A program made the position numbers and the translations under genes. DNA of 64,000 nt. Origin: Achromobacter sp. UMC71. Lineage in GTDB: Bacteria > Pseudomonadota > Gammaproteobacteria > Burkholderiales > Burkholderiaceae_B. Numbering within the stretch: position 1 is the first letter of the stretch; each line of letters starts with the position of its first letter. A model generated the notes under the pieces. The model did not search any database. It had not been told where the DNA came from and saw only the letters and a program-made list of their open reading frames with translations. The DNA is taken from contig NZ_LZZT01000008.1 of the NCBI RefSeq assembly GCF_014170305.1, forward strand, positions 17,776 through 81,775, in the 5' to 3' direction. Shown one piece after another: positions 44,306-53,239 of the stretch.

Positions 44306-45265
44306 ATGTGGGCAGGAACCTTGTACGCCCTGGCGGCCGGCCTGATGTGGGGCCTGGTGTTCGTCGGGCCGCTGCTGCTGCCTGAATATCCCGCCGCCCT
44401 GCAGTCGGTGGCGCGCTACCTGGCGTTCGGCCTGATCGCGTTGCCGCTGGCCTGGCTGGACCGCAAGGCCCTGCGCCAGCTGACCCGCGCCGACTGGATC
44501 GAAGCGCTGAAGCTGGCCGCCATCGGCAACCTGCTCTATTACCTTTGCCTGGCCAGCGCCATCCAGCGCGCCGGCGGCCCGGTGCCGACGATGATCATCG
44601 GCACCCTGCCCGTGGTGATCGCCATCTGCGCCAACCTGCGCAACGCGCGCCGCGACGGCCGGCTGCCATGGAAGCGGCTGGCGCCCTCGCTGGCCTTGAT
44701 CGCGCTGGGCATTGGCTGCGTCAACCAGGTGGAATTGCAAGCGCTGCGCCAGGAGGCCGATGCGGATCTCACGCGTTACGCCATCGGCGCGGTGCTGGCG
44801 CTGGGCGCGGTGGCCTGCTGGACCTGGTATCCCTTGCGCAACGCCGACTGGCTGCGCGACCACCCCGGCCGCAGCCCGCGCACCTGGGCCACCGCCCAGG
44901 GCGTGGCCACGCTGCCGCTGGCGCTGGCCGGCTACGGCCTGCTGTGGGGCGGCATGGCCGCCACGGGCAGCGGTTTCGAGATGCCGCTGGGCCCGCGTCC
45001 GGAGGTGTTCCTGGGGTTGATGATCATCATCGGCCTGTTCTCGTCGTGGCTGGGCACGCTGTGCTGGAACGAAGCCAGCCAGCGCCTGCCCACCGCCCTG
45101 GCGGGCCAGCTGATCGTGTTTGAAACGCTGGCGGCGCTGGCCTATGCCTTTATCCTGCGCGGCAACATGCCGCAGCCGCTGACGCTGGCGGGTATCGGCC
45201 TGCTGATGATCGGCGTGCTGCGCGCGGTGCGGGTCAAGCCCGAGCCGGTACCGGCGGCGGCGTGA
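44306..45265 (+). CDS. DMT-superfamily (EamA) transporter
   Basis: This 319-residue inner-membrane protein has ten helices in two EamA repeats; the first contains GLMWGLVFVGPLLLPEYPAA and the second starts with GAVLALGAVACWTWYPLRNA. ATG 44306 is preferred over 44294 because GGGAG lies 5 bp upstream. EamA proteins mostly export amino acids or related metabolites. It is downstream of an AraC regulator and convergent with a HAD phosphatase gene 9 bp away. Confidence 0.9.
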   Translation: MWAGTLYALAAGLMWGLVFVGPLLLPEYPAALQSVARYLAFGLIALPLAWLDRKALRQLTRADWIEALKLAAIGNLLYYLCLASAIQRAGGPVPTMIIGTLPVVIAICANLRNARRDGRLPWKRLAPSLALIALGIGCVNQVELQALRQEADADLTRYAIGAVLALGAVACWTWYPLRNADWLRDHPGRSPRTWATAQGVATLPLALAGYGLLWGGMAATGSGFEMPLGPRPEVFLGLMIIIGLFSSWLGTLCWNEASQRLPTALAGQLIVFETLAALAYAFILRGNMPQPLTLAGIGLLMIGVLRAVRVKPEPVPAAA

Positions 45266-45274
45266 AGCGGCGCG

Positions 45275-45943
45275 CTAGATGATTTCCGTCAAGCGCTGCA
45301 GATCGTCGATGACCGCGAACGCGCCCTCGTCCAGCAGACGCTTGCGCTGGTCCGGCCCGTTATGCGAAGCGCCCACGTAGCCCACGGCCCGCATGCGCGC
45401 GGCCCGGGCGGCGCGCACGCCGGGCACGCTGTCTTCGACCACCACGCATTCCAGGATGGCCGTGCGCATCTGCCGCGCGGCGAACAGGAAGACGTCCGGC
45501 GCCGGCTTGCCGTGCGCCACCTGCGCGGTGCTGAACACATTGGGCGCGAACGCGTCCCACAGGCCCACCAGTTTCAGCGCCGCCTCCAGCTTGGGCGGTG
45601 TGCTGCTGGAGGCCACGCAGTATTCGATGCCGCGCAGGCGCAACGCGGCCAGGGTCTCACGCACGCCGGGCAGCGCGCGCAGCTCCTGGCGGAAGGTGTC
45701 CTGCAGGCGGTCGGCGTACTGGCGCGGAAAATCCTCGGGCAGCACGCTGGCGTTTTCGTCCTGCAGGGTCTGCCACATGTCGGCATCCGGAATGCCGGCG
45801 AAGCGCCGGGCGGCCTCTTGCGGCGTGATCGCAATGCCGTGTTCGGCCAGCGCGCGCGACTGGGCGCGCGCGGCGATGATTTCGCTATCGATCAGGACGC
45901 CGTCGCAATCGAAAATGACCAGGCGCGGGACAAGCGTAGCCAT
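45275..45943 (-). CDS. HAD-superfamily phosphatase, beta-phosphoglucomutase-like
   Basis: This 222-residue enzyme has HAD motif I as FDCDGVLIDSE (nucleophile Asp12, Asp14), a helical C1 cap, motif II in YCVASSSTPPKLE, and motif III/IV in VVVEDSVPGVRAARAARM. It probably removes phosphate from a sugar phosphate. ATG 45943 follows TGGAG. It lies 43 bp downstream of an MFS gene on the same strand, possibly in one transcript. Confidence 0.9.
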   Translation of the reverse strand: MATLVPRLVIFDCDGVLIDSEIIAARAQSRALAEHGIAITPQEAARRFAGIPDADMWQTLQDENASVLPEDFPRQYADRLQDTFRQELRALPGVRETLAALRLRGIEYCVASSSTPPKLEAALKLVGLWDAFAPNVFSTAQVAHGKPAPDVFLFAARQMRTAILECVVVEDSVPGVRAARAARMRAVGYVGASHNGPDQRKRLLDEGAFAVIDDLQRLTEII

Positions 45944-45986
45944 AGCAGCTCCAGGAAGTACAAGCTTGCATGATAGGCCTGCTGCG

Positions 45987-47195
45987 TTACAGCCGCGCGC
46001 CATTCAAGCGCCGCAGCCGCCAGGCAACGAACACCCCGCCCAGCGCCGCCCCCGCCACGATCAGCGCGGCCTGCGCCCAGCCGTAGCGGTCGATGACGCC
46101 GCCCACGGTGACCGGCCCGATCACCTGCCCCAGGTTGCTGCCCATCATGACCAACCCCACGGCAGATGCCGTCAGCGCCGGCCGCGGCGCCACCAGGGGC
46201 GCCGTGCCAAGCAACGTGGCCGGAATCAAGCCGCCCACCGCCGAAAACAGCACGCACAGCAGAAACGTGGGCATCGCCGGCAGCACCGAGCGGAAGATCA
46301 GCAGCGCCACCACGCCCATCGCCGCGCTGGCGCAGGCGATGAGCGTCGAGCGGCGCCAGCCGCGCGACAGCAACACGCCCGCGCCGAGGTTACCGATGAT
46401 ATTGGCGGCGGTGGCCGCGGCGGTGTACAGGCCAGCGGTGGCCAACGGCAGGCCCAGCTTGTCCATCAGCAGCACAGGCAGGAAGGTGAACAGCGCGAAG
46501 AACATCAGGCTGTAGAGCGTGAACGACGCGGCCAGCAACAGCGGCCCGGCCGCGCCCAGCGTATCGGCCGTGTCGCGGCGCAGGCCGGCCCACGACAGGC
46601 CGGCGCCGCCGGGATTGGCGGGCGCCAGCGCGGCCACGCAGGCCAACGCCACCAGCACCGCGGCACCGGCGCACCACCAGTAGGCGTGCCAGTCCCCGAA
46701 CGCCTGCGAGGCCAGCATGGCCACCGCCATGCCGGTAGGCATGTAGCAGCTCCAGAGGGCAAAGGCCAGGTCGCGGCTGGACGGCAGCACCAGCCGCTGC
46801 AGCGCCGCGGGGCCGGCCACCGTGATCAGCAGAAAGCCCAGGCCTTCCACCACCCGCGAGGCCAGCAAGGCCCCATAGCCCGGCGCCAGCGCGCCCGCGG
46901 CCGTGCCCAGCGCGGTAGCCGCCAGGCCCCACAGCAGCATGCGGCGCGCGCCATAGCGGGCGATGACGCCGCCGGCCGCGATGCCGCCGAGCACGCCCAG
47001 AATCGAAAACACCGCCGTCAGCGTGCCGATGGACGCCAGGTCCAGCCCCAGATCGCGGCGCAAGAGCGGCGCCGCGATGATCACCTTGCCGACCTGCAAC
47101 GATGCCACCACGCCCGCCCCCACGATTGCCAGCACCGCGCCCCACCGGGTTCCCGCCGGCTGGCCGGCCTGCGCCGCGCCTTCTGCCTTGTCCAT
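45987..47195 (-). CDS. MFS transporter (CynX/NIMT-like)
   Basis: This 402-residue inner-membrane protein has twelve predicted helices and the motif A variant GGVIARYGARRMLLWG. The N-terminal KVIIAAPLLRRDLGLDLASI and central helices resemble CynX-type permeases. It is divergent to a LysR regulator with a 108-bp gap, the likely regulatory pair. The substrate is not recognisable. Confidence 0.88.
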   Translation of the reverse strand: MDKAEGAAQAGQPAGTRWGAVLAIVGAGVVASLQVGKVIIAAPLLRRDLGLDLASIGTLTAVFSILGVLGGIAAGGVIARYGARRMLLWGLAATALGTAAGALAPGYGALLASRVVEGLGFLLITVAGPAALQRLVLPSSRDLAFALWSCYMPTGMAVAMLASQAFGDWHAYWWCAGAAVLVALACVAALAPANPGGAGLSWAGLRRDTADTLGAAGPLLLAASFTLYSLMFFALFTFLPVLLMDKLGLPLATAGLYTAAATAANIIGNLGAGVLLSRGWRRSTLIACASAAMGVVALLIFRSVLPAMPTFLLCVLFSAVGGLIPATLLGTAPLVAPRPALTASAVGLVMMGSNLGQVIGPVTVGGVIDRYGWAQAALIVAGAALGGVFVAWRLRRLNGARL

Positions 47196-47276
47196 CCGTG
47201 CCTCTCCTGACCGCTTGAAGCCGCCAGCATGCCCGGCGGAGCTGATTCTGATAAGTGATAATCTTTCGATGGAACC

Positions 47277-47293
47277 GATCTATGAAACAGATC
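47277..47293. promoter_or_regulatory. Inverted repeat between the MFS gene and its LysR regulator
   Basis: GATCT-N7-AGATC lies 10 bp before the LysR start and about 82 bp before the MFS start, in the only gap between the divergent genes. The arm and spacer size fit a LysR-type site, but no second half-site was confirmed. Confidence 0.4.
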
Positions 47294-47303
47294 AAGCCGC
47301 CCG

Positions 47304-48206
47304 ATGATAGACGCCCTGACCCTGGACCAGCTACGCGTGTTCGCCGCCGTTGCCGACACCGGCAGCTTCCGCGCCGCCGCCAAGCACCTGTCGCGCGTGC
47401 AGTCGGCCGTCAGCCACGCCATTGCCAACATGGAAGCGCAGTTGGGCGTGACGCTGTTCGACCGCGGCGGCCACCGCCCCGTCATGACCCCCGAAGGCCA
47501 GGCGCTGCTGGCCAACGCGCGCGACATCCTCCTGCGCGTGGACGCGATGCGGGCGCGCGCCCTGGGGTTGGGCGAAGGGGTGGAACTGGAATTGTCGCTG
47601 GTGGTGGACACGCTGTATCCCATCGACCAGGTGGGCGCGGCGCTCAACCGCCTGCGCGCGGCGTATCCGTCGGTGGCCACGCGCGTTGCCGTGCTGCCGC
47701 TGGGCGGGCCCATCGCCGCGCTGCTGGCCGGCACGCATCAGCTGGGCATCGTGGCGGGCGAGCATTTTCGCCATCCGCGCATCGCGCTGCAGGCGTTGTC
47801 GTCGGTGCAAATGGTAGCGGTGGTGGGCGCCAGCCACCCGCTGGCCACCCGCGTGGCTGACGGCCCGCCGCTGGCCGCGCCCGACCTGGCCGACCACGTG
47901 CAGGTGGTGCAGACCGACGCGTCCACGCTCAGCGACGGCCGCGACTTCGCCGTGCTGTCGCCCCAGACCTGCCGGGTCAGCGGGCAGGACACCAAGCATG
48001 CGCTGATCCTGGCAGGCGTCGGCTGGGGCCGCCTGCCGCTATGGCTGGTGGAACGCGATCTGGCCGACGGCCGCTTGCTGCGCCTGCCCACGGGCAGCCT
48101 GGGGCGCGGCAGCCAGGTCGCCACCGAGGTCTATCTGGCGCATCGCATCGACCAGCCGCTGGGCCCGGCAGCGCGCACGCTGGCCGCCGCCCTGGCCCCG
48201 GCCTGA
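47304..48206 (+). CDS. LysR-family transcriptional regulator
   Basis: This 300-residue regulator has the LysR winged helix (LDQLRVFAAVADTGSFRAAA, SAVSHAIANMEAQLGVTLFD) and an effector domain with VVDTLYPIDQVGAALNRLRA. It is divergent to an MFS transporter gene. ATG 47304 has only a weak ribosome site. The ligand is unknown. Confidence 0.92.
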   Translation: MIDALTLDQLRVFAAVADTGSFRAAAKHLSRVQSAVSHAIANMEAQLGVTLFDRGGHRPVMTPEGQALLANARDILLRVDAMRARALGLGEGVELELSLVVDTLYPIDQVGAALNRLRAAYPSVATRVAVLPLGGPIAALLAGTHQLGIVAGEHFRHPRIALQALSSVQMVAVVGASHPLATRVADGPPLAAPDLADHVQVVQTDASTLSDGRDFAVLSPQTCRVSGQDTKHALILAGVGWGRLPLWLVERDLADGRLLRLPTGSLGRGSQVATEVYLAHRIDQPLGPAARTLAAALAPA

Positions 48207-48224
48207 CACGCGCCCGGCCGGCGT

Positions 48225-48653
48225 TCAGCGCTGGCAGCGCTTCATCAGATACTTGGGCGATTCCTCGTAGCCCTGGCGGTAATAGAAGCGATGCGCATCC
48301 GCGCGCCGCTCGTGGCAATGCACTTCGAGGCGGTCGCAGCCGCGGGCCGCGGCCAGCGAGGCGGCGGCCTCTTCCAGCGCCTGGCCCACGCCGCTGCCGC
48401 GCGCCGAGTCGCTGACGCAGAAATAGGTGATGCGGCAGAAGTCGCCCGGCAGGGCCAGCTGCACCATGAAATGCAGGCCGATGAAACCCAGCAACCGGCC
48501 GCCGTCTTCGGCCACCAGCAGTTCGGCGTCGCGATGCCCCAGCAGGCGTTCGATTTTTTCCGGCACGAAGGCCTGGGTGCCGGGGTAGCCCAGCTGGGCC
48601 AGCAGTTCAACGATATCGGCGCTGTCGCCGACGCCTGCATTGCGGATGATCAT
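48225..48653 (-). CDS. GNAT N-acetyltransferase
   Basis: This 142-residue acetyltransferase has the compact GNAT layout: MIIRNAGVGDSADIVELLAQ, central strand GRLLGFIGLHFMVQ, acetyl-CoA loop VSDSARGSGVGQALEEAAAS and closing HRFYYRQGYEESPKYLMKR. ATG 48653 is preceded by GAGGCGAC. It is convergent with the LysR gene upstream in the window. Acceptor unknown; the layout resembles aminoglycoside or amino acid acetyltransferases but no specific assignment is possible. Confidence 0.9.
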   Translation of the reverse strand: MIIRNAGVGDSADIVELLAQLGYPGTQAFVPEKIERLLGHRDAELLVAEDGGRLLGFIGLHFMVQLALPGDFCRITYFCVSDSARGSGVGQALEEAAASLAAARGCDRLEVHCHERRADAHRFYYRQGYEESPKYLMKRCQR

Positions 48654-48873
48654 GTCGCCTCGCGGAAAAGCGTAGATGCTAGAACCGCCCGATGTCGGCG
48701 CGATGACCACGCAAGAGTGGCGGCGACCGCGGACGGCAGCGGCTGTCATGACGAGGCAACATTGCGGCGCCGCGGTTGCGCCGTCACGCAACGCACGACG
48801 CGGCTTGGCTTGGCTTCTCGCTTGCCTTGGCTTGACTTGGCTCGCCTCCGTTCCGCAACCACACGACACCGCG

Positions 48874-49746
48874 TCAGCGCGCCGCATCCCCTCGCAACAT
48901 CTCGAACAAGGCCCGCACCGCCGGTGAGCCCGCAGCCTGGGCCGACGCCGCCAAGGCAAAACGCCGGCGCACCGGCGATGCCAGCGGCAATATGCGCAGG
49001 CCGCGGCGATTGTCGGGCAAGGTCAATTCCGGCACCAGCGCCACGCCGACGTTGTCGCGCACCAACGCGAACGCGCTGGACCATTCCATGACCCGGGCGC
49101 GCACGTCCGTCAGCGTCAAGCCCGCATCGGCGGCCACGCTGCCCGCGTGGGCCGTGCAGCCCCCGGTAGCCAGCACGAAAGGCTGCGCCGCCAACTGCGC
49201 CAAGGACACGGATGCCCCCAGCGCCAGCGGATGCGTGGCCGGCAATACCGCCACCCAGTCGTCTTCGCCCAGCGGACAGGTGCGGCGCCTGGCCGGCGGG
49301 TTCAACACCACGCCCACATCCACCGTGCCGGCCGCCAACAGGTCTTCGATTTCGCTGTCGCTGGCTTCCAACGGCAACACCTCGATGGCCGGATGCAATT
49401 GCCGGAAGCGCCGCAGCACCGGCGGCAGGACCGTCGAGAACACCATGGGAAAGCTGGCCAGCCGCAAGACACCGCCCGCCGTGCCCGCCGCCTCGCGCGC
49501 CAGCGCCTGGATGCGGCCCAGTGATTCCAGCATGGCGCGGGCTTCGTGGACCGCCCGCAGGCCCAGCGCCGTGGGCACGCTCTGGCGGCGTTCGCGCGTG
49601 AACAGCGGCGCGCCCAGTTGGTGTTCAAGCTGGGCGATGGCCTGGCTGGCGCCGGACTGCGTCATGCCCACCTGGCGCGCGGCATGGGTGATATTGCCGG
49701 CGTCCGCCACCGCCAGCAGCAGCCGCCAATGGATCAGGTTCATCAT
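48874..49746 (-). CDS. LysR-family transcriptional regulator
   Basis: This 290-residue regulator has the LysR winged helix (IHWRLLLAVADAGNITHAAR, SGASQAIAQLEHQLGAPLFT) and an effector domain of the CysB/CynR type. Starts at 49746 and 49743 are both possible because two ATG codons are adjacent. It is divergent to a glutathione S-transferase gene with a 110-bp gap, the likely target. Confidence 0.92.
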   Translation of the reverse strand: MMNLIHWRLLLAVADAGNITHAARQVGMTQSGASQAIAQLEHQLGAPLFTRERRQSVPTALGLRAVHEARAMLESLGRIQALAREAAGTAGGVLRLASFPMVFSTVLPPVLRRFRQLHPAIEVLPLEASDSEIEDLLAAGTVDVGVVLNPPARRRTCPLGEDDWVAVLPATHPLALGASVSLAQLAAQPFVLATGGCTAHAGSVAADAGLTLTDVRARVMEWSSAFALVRDNVGVALVPELTLPDNRRGLRILPLASPVRRRFALAASAQAAGSPAVRALFEMLRGDAAR

Positions 49747-49856
49747 TCCATTAGCCTAACTTATTTCTCATTTCTGAAAGAGTAATTTTACGGATTGCTG
49801 TCATGGCCTCATTCTGGCGCCTTCGAAACCCGCGTGCAATCGCCCAGGATGTCCCC

Positions 49857-50462
49857 ATGAAACTCTATTACGCCCCCAACGCCTGCTCACTGGCGCCGCA
49901 TATCGTGCTGCGCGAACTGGCCCTGCCGTTTGAATTGGTCCGGGTCAACAACCAGACGAAACGCACCGCCGATGGTGGAGACTTCCTGGCCCTCAATCCC
50001 AAGGGCTACGTCGCAGCGCTGCAATTGGACAGCGGCCAGGTGCTGACCGAAGGCCCCGCCATCGTGCAATACCTGGCTGACCTGCGCCCCGAGGCCGGCC
50101 TGGCGCCGGCCGCGGGCAGCTGGGCCCGCAACCGCCTGCACGAGTGGCTGAATTTCATTTCCACGGAAATCCACGGCGGCTTCGGCCCGCTGTTCAACCG
50201 CACCCTGCCCGAGGAGGCGCGCACCTGGTGGCATGCGCGCCTGGAGAAACGGCTGGACTATCTGGCGGCTGCGTTGCGCGGGCGCCAGGCGCTGGTCGAC
50301 GACCGCTACGGCGTGGCGGACGCCTATCTGTACACGGTGCTGCGCTGGGCCGCGCTGTTCGAGATCGACCTGGCGCGCTGGCCCGGCCTGCCCGAGTACC
50401 AGCGCCGCATCGAGACACGGCCCGCGGTGCAGCGTGCGCTGGCCGCTGAAGCAGCCGCTTGA
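49857..50462 (+). CDS. Glutathione S-transferase, beta-class-like
   Basis: This 201-residue enzyme has an N-terminal thioredoxin fold with the beta-class active-site Cys10 in YYAPNACSLAPHIVLREL, the glutathione-contact segment GQVLTEGPAIVQYLADLRPE near residue 65, and an all-helical C-terminal domain. It conjugates glutathione or protects thiols. ATG 49857 begins the canonical MKLYY. It is divergent to a LysR regulator that may control it. Confidence 0.92.
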   Translation: MKLYYAPNACSLAPHIVLRELALPFELVRVNNQTKRTADGGDFLALNPKGYVAALQLDSGQVLTEGPAIVQYLADLRPEAGLAPAAGSWARNRLHEWLNFISTEIHGGFGPLFNRTLPEEARTWWHARLEKRLDYLAAALRGRQALVDDRYGVADAYLYTVLRWAALFEIDLARWPGLPEYQRRIETRPAVQRALAAEAAA

Positions 50463-50558
50463 AGCCGGCGCGATGCGCGGGCAGTTCGGGTACGGGATCG
50501 GACACCCTGTCACCCCGTAGCCAAGCGCCATCGTGAACACGGTGCTAGCATTTTGTGC

Positions 50559-51368
50559 ATGACCTCGATCCTGCACGCCCACCCCATCGATCCGGCCATC
50601 CGCGAACGCGTCATGGCTACCCTGGAACACATCGAACAGCGCCACGACGTCCGCGTCCTGCTCGCCTGCGAGTCCGGCAGCCGCGGCTGGGGCTTCGCCT
50701 CGCCCGACAGCGACTACGACGTGCGCTTCCTGTACGTGCACAAGCTGGACTGGTACCTGCGCGTGTCGCACCAGCGCGACGTGATCGAGCTGCCCATCGA
50801 CGACGAACTGGACGTGTCGGGCTGGGAATTGCGCAAGGCCCTGCAACTGCTGCGCGGCTCCAACCCCACCCTGTTCGAATGGCTGGATTCACCGGTGCTG
50901 TACCGCCAGGACGACGCCACCAGCGCCTGGCTGCGGCATTTTCGCAGCGAGTATTTTTCGCACATGAAGGGCCGCTGGCACTACGTGGCCATGGCCGGGC
51001 GCAACTTTCGCGAATCGCTGCAAGGCGACACCGTGCGCCTGAAGAAATACCTGTACGTGCTGCGTCCCGTGCTGGCCGCGCAATGGATCGACAGCGGCCG
51101 CGGCATCCCGCCGATGCGCTTTGCCGACCTGGCCGACGCCATGGTCACCGACCCCGCGCTGCGCGACGAGATCAACCAGTTGCTGACCATCAAGATGCAG
51201 GCCGGCGAGGCCGAACACGGCCCGCGCTTTCCGCTGATCCACGCCTACCTGGAAACCACCCTGCAGGCCCTGGAAAAAGCGCCCTTCTTCGACCGGCCCG
51301 ATGGCCAGACAGAAAGGCTGGACCGGTTCCTGTACGAGGTCGTGACAGGTGCGGCGCTGACGTATTGA
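50559..51368 (+). CDS. Nucleotidyltransferase-fold protein (RlaP/YcgL-like, PF10127 type)
   Basis: This 269-residue protein has the nucleotidyltransferase motif GSRGWGFASPDSDYDVRF at residues 40-57, with the metal-binding SDxD at 51-54, and the later segments GSNPTLFEWLDSPVLY and RLKKYLYVLRPVLAAQWI typical of the RNA-ligase-associated RlaP family. Here no RNA ligase is adjacent. It probably transfers a nucleotide to RNA or protein; the target is unknown. An ATG two codons earlier (50553) is also in frame. An acetyltransferase gene follows after 41 bp. Confidence 0.85.
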   Translation: MTSILHAHPIDPAIRERVMATLEHIEQRHDVRVLLACESGSRGWGFASPDSDYDVRFLYVHKLDWYLRVSHQRDVIELPIDDELDVSGWELRKALQLLRGSNPTLFEWLDSPVLYRQDDATSAWLRHFRSEYFSHMKGRWHYVAMAGRNFRESLQGDTVRLKKYLYVLRPVLAAQWIDSGRGIPPMRFADLADAMVTDPALRDEINQLLTIKMQAGEAEHGPRFPLIHAYLETTLQALEKAPFFDRPDGQTERLDRFLYEVVTGAALTY

Positions 51369-51409
51369 GCGCGGGCACTATCATTCCATTCCCTTCTTCT
51401 TATCGCCCC

Positions 51410-51904
51410 ATGGCATCCTTTCCAGACGTCACCCTGCGCCGCTTGCGCGAAGACGACGTACCCATGATCCTGGCCCTGGAGTCCGACCCCGAGGTCATGC
51501 GGCACAGCACCGGAATCAAGCCAGCCACCGAGGCCCGCCGCCAGGAGCTGCTGGCCTGGCTGCGAGCGCCCGTGGACAACATCGGCCACTGGGCCGTGGT
51601 GGATCCGGAGGGCGCTGCCATTGGCTGGATCAGCCTGACCCGGCTGGAAGGCACTGGCCAACTGCAACTGGCCTACCGCCTCTGCCAGGCCGCCTGGGGC
51701 CGGGGCTACGCCACTCAGGCCGCGCAACAGCTATGCGCCTACGCGTGGCGCGCGCTGGATACGCACGAATTGGTCGCCGTGACCTGGCCCGACAACCAAG
51801 GCTCGCAGCGCGTACTGCAAAAATTGGGCTTCACGTTGTGCGGCCAGGAAACACACTATGGCCGCGCGACCTACGTGTATGCGCTCGCCCGGCCACCGCG
51901 CTGA
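51410..51904 (+). CDS. GNAT N-acetyltransferase (RimJ/RimL-like)
   Basis: This 164-residue acetyltransferase has TLRRLREDDVPMILALESDP at the N-terminus, AAIGWISLTRLEGTGQLQLA in the core, the acetyl-CoA loop QAAWGRGYATQAAQQLCAYA and the closing SQRVLQKLGFTLCGQETHYG. It lies 41 bp after the nucleotidyltransferase gene on the same strand and may share its transcript. Acceptor unknown. Confidence 0.9.
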   Translation: MASFPDVTLRRLREDDVPMILALESDPEVMRHSTGIKPATEARRQELLAWLRAPVDNIGHWAVVDPEGAAIGWISLTRLEGTGQLQLAYRLCQAAWGRGYATQAAQQLCAYAWRALDTHELVAVTWPDNQGSQRVLQKLGFTLCGQETHYGRATYVYALARPPR

Positions 51905-51943
51905 TCTATCATTGCCGGTCCGATCATCTTTCCGAGCCCCGGC

Positions 51944-52432
51944 ATGTCCGACAACGCCCAACCCTTTGACGTCTCCACTTACATCGCCCAAAGCCTGGAA
52001 GGCCTGCGCGGCGCCACCGCCGCGCACTGCGGCACCTGGCATCTGGATGAAGCCGGGCAATGGTCCGTGGATATGGACAGCGGCCTGATCGTGTTCCAGC
52101 TGCCCGGCGGCATGATCGCCCGCGCGCCGGTGCAGATCGTCGGCACCACCAACAGCGCCGACGGCACCTTTCTGTGGGGCTGGGACCACCCGTCCGTGCC
52201 CGCCGAGCTGGCCGAACACGCCCAACTGGCGCAGGCCTTCGGCCAGGCCCATGGGCTCCAGGCCTACACGACGCGCCAGGTCCCCTGCGACGACGACCAG
52301 GCCTGGACGTTCACCGCCGTCGCCATGCGGCTGGGCGAAGCCAGCGGCGCGTACCGCGCACAGGCGTCGGACACGGCGTATGTGTGGATGACGTTTGGGC
52401 AGGTCACGCTGTCGCAGGCGGACGCGATCTAG
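51944..52432 (+). CDS. DUF6882-like protein of unknown function
   Basis: This 162-residue soluble protein resembles the DUF6882 family: FQLPGGMIARAPVQIVGTTN, DGTFLWGWDHPSVPAELAEH and a C-terminal FGQ. Members are scattered, often near polymorphic-toxin or accessory genes, and have no known function. It ends with a four-base overlap with a convergent membrane-protein gene. Confidence 0.75.
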   Translation: MSDNAQPFDVSTYIAQSLEGLRGATAAHCGTWHLDEAGQWSVDMDSGLIVFQLPGGMIARAPVQIVGTTNSADGTFLWGWDHPSVPAELAEHAQLAQAFGQAHGLQAYTTRQVPCDDDQAWTFTAVAMRLGEASGAYRAQASDTAYVWMTFGQVTLSQADAI

Positions 52433-53067
52433 CGCGAGGCAACGTGCTGGGCCGAAGCGGCGTCTTTCGGACGCAAGTGCAGATAGCCGACAAACAGGCC
52501 GCACGAGACCAGCATGCCGATCAGCAGGAACAGAACCCCCGTCAGTCCCTCGTCGATGAAGCGCCCCGAGGACGGGTCGGATATCTCGATCAATCCCTCG
52601 GAATGCACCGCCGAAATCGACGGCTCGGCGCCAGACCGGTCCTCTTGCCGTCCCCATACGACGAAATAGACGGACGACGAAGGCGGCAGCTTGTCGATGG
52701 TTACCTGCGTCTGGCCTCTCAGCGACTCATTTTTCTTGCCGTCGGCACGAATGGAGATGACACGCGCATTGGGAAAGGTCACCCTGATATCCGTGGCGGT
52801 CTTTTCACCCGTGTTGTGAAGCCCGGCATGAGTAATGGACCGCAGGGGCGAGTTCTTCGCCAGATAGGCCTGGCTCCGCGCCAGCTGCGACTTTTCCTCA
52901 TCATCCAGTTGGTCGAACACGGGATCCAGGTCGCTGGGCATCTCGAACGACGTGGTGGCTTGCACCAGCGAGAGAACGGGCCGGGGGGTCTTGTAGGCGA
53001 CGTATCCCTGATAGATGCCGGACAGCACCGCGATACCCGCAATGACGTTCCAGAGGATTTTCAGCAT
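52429..53067 (-). CDS. Hypothetical two-helix membrane protein
   Basis: This 212-residue protein has one N-terminal helix (about 4-24), a 150-residue extracytoplasmic-type beta-rich region with GLHNTGEKTATDIRVTFPNA, and a second helix (about 177-198, TGVLFLLIGMLVSCGLFVGY). Base composition is noticeably less GC-rich than its neighbours, a hint of transfer. I do not recognise a family. It overlaps the convergent DUF6882-like gene by four bases. Confidence 0.72.
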   Translation of the reverse strand: MLKILWNVIAGIAVLSGIYQGYVAYKTPRPVLSLVQATTSFEMPSDLDPVFDQLDDEEKSQLARSQAYLAKNSPLRSITHAGLHNTGEKTATDIRVTFPNARVISIRADGKKNESLRGQTQVTIDKLPPSSSVYFVVWGRQEDRSGAEPSISAVHSEGLIEISDPSSGRFIDEGLTGVLFLLIGMLVSCGLFVGYLHLRPKDAASAQHVASR

Positions 53068-53239
53068 GACATATTCGCTTGATTCCGGGCGGTTGCCGCC
53101 ATTGTTGGTGGGCGTATCAACTTGCTGCCCCTCGCGGACAGCCACCCTTATCGTAACAATACGTTAGCAGGCGGCGCCAACGTGCCTGCGCGCGCTATCC
53201 CGCCGGGCCACCGGCGCATGCACAAGCCGACATCGCCAC

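Noticed and set aside
48805..48850. A degenerate CTTGG-type direct repeat between the acetyltransferase and LysR genes
   Set aside because: The units vary in length and sequence and show no pairing; most likely low-complexity intergenic DNA.
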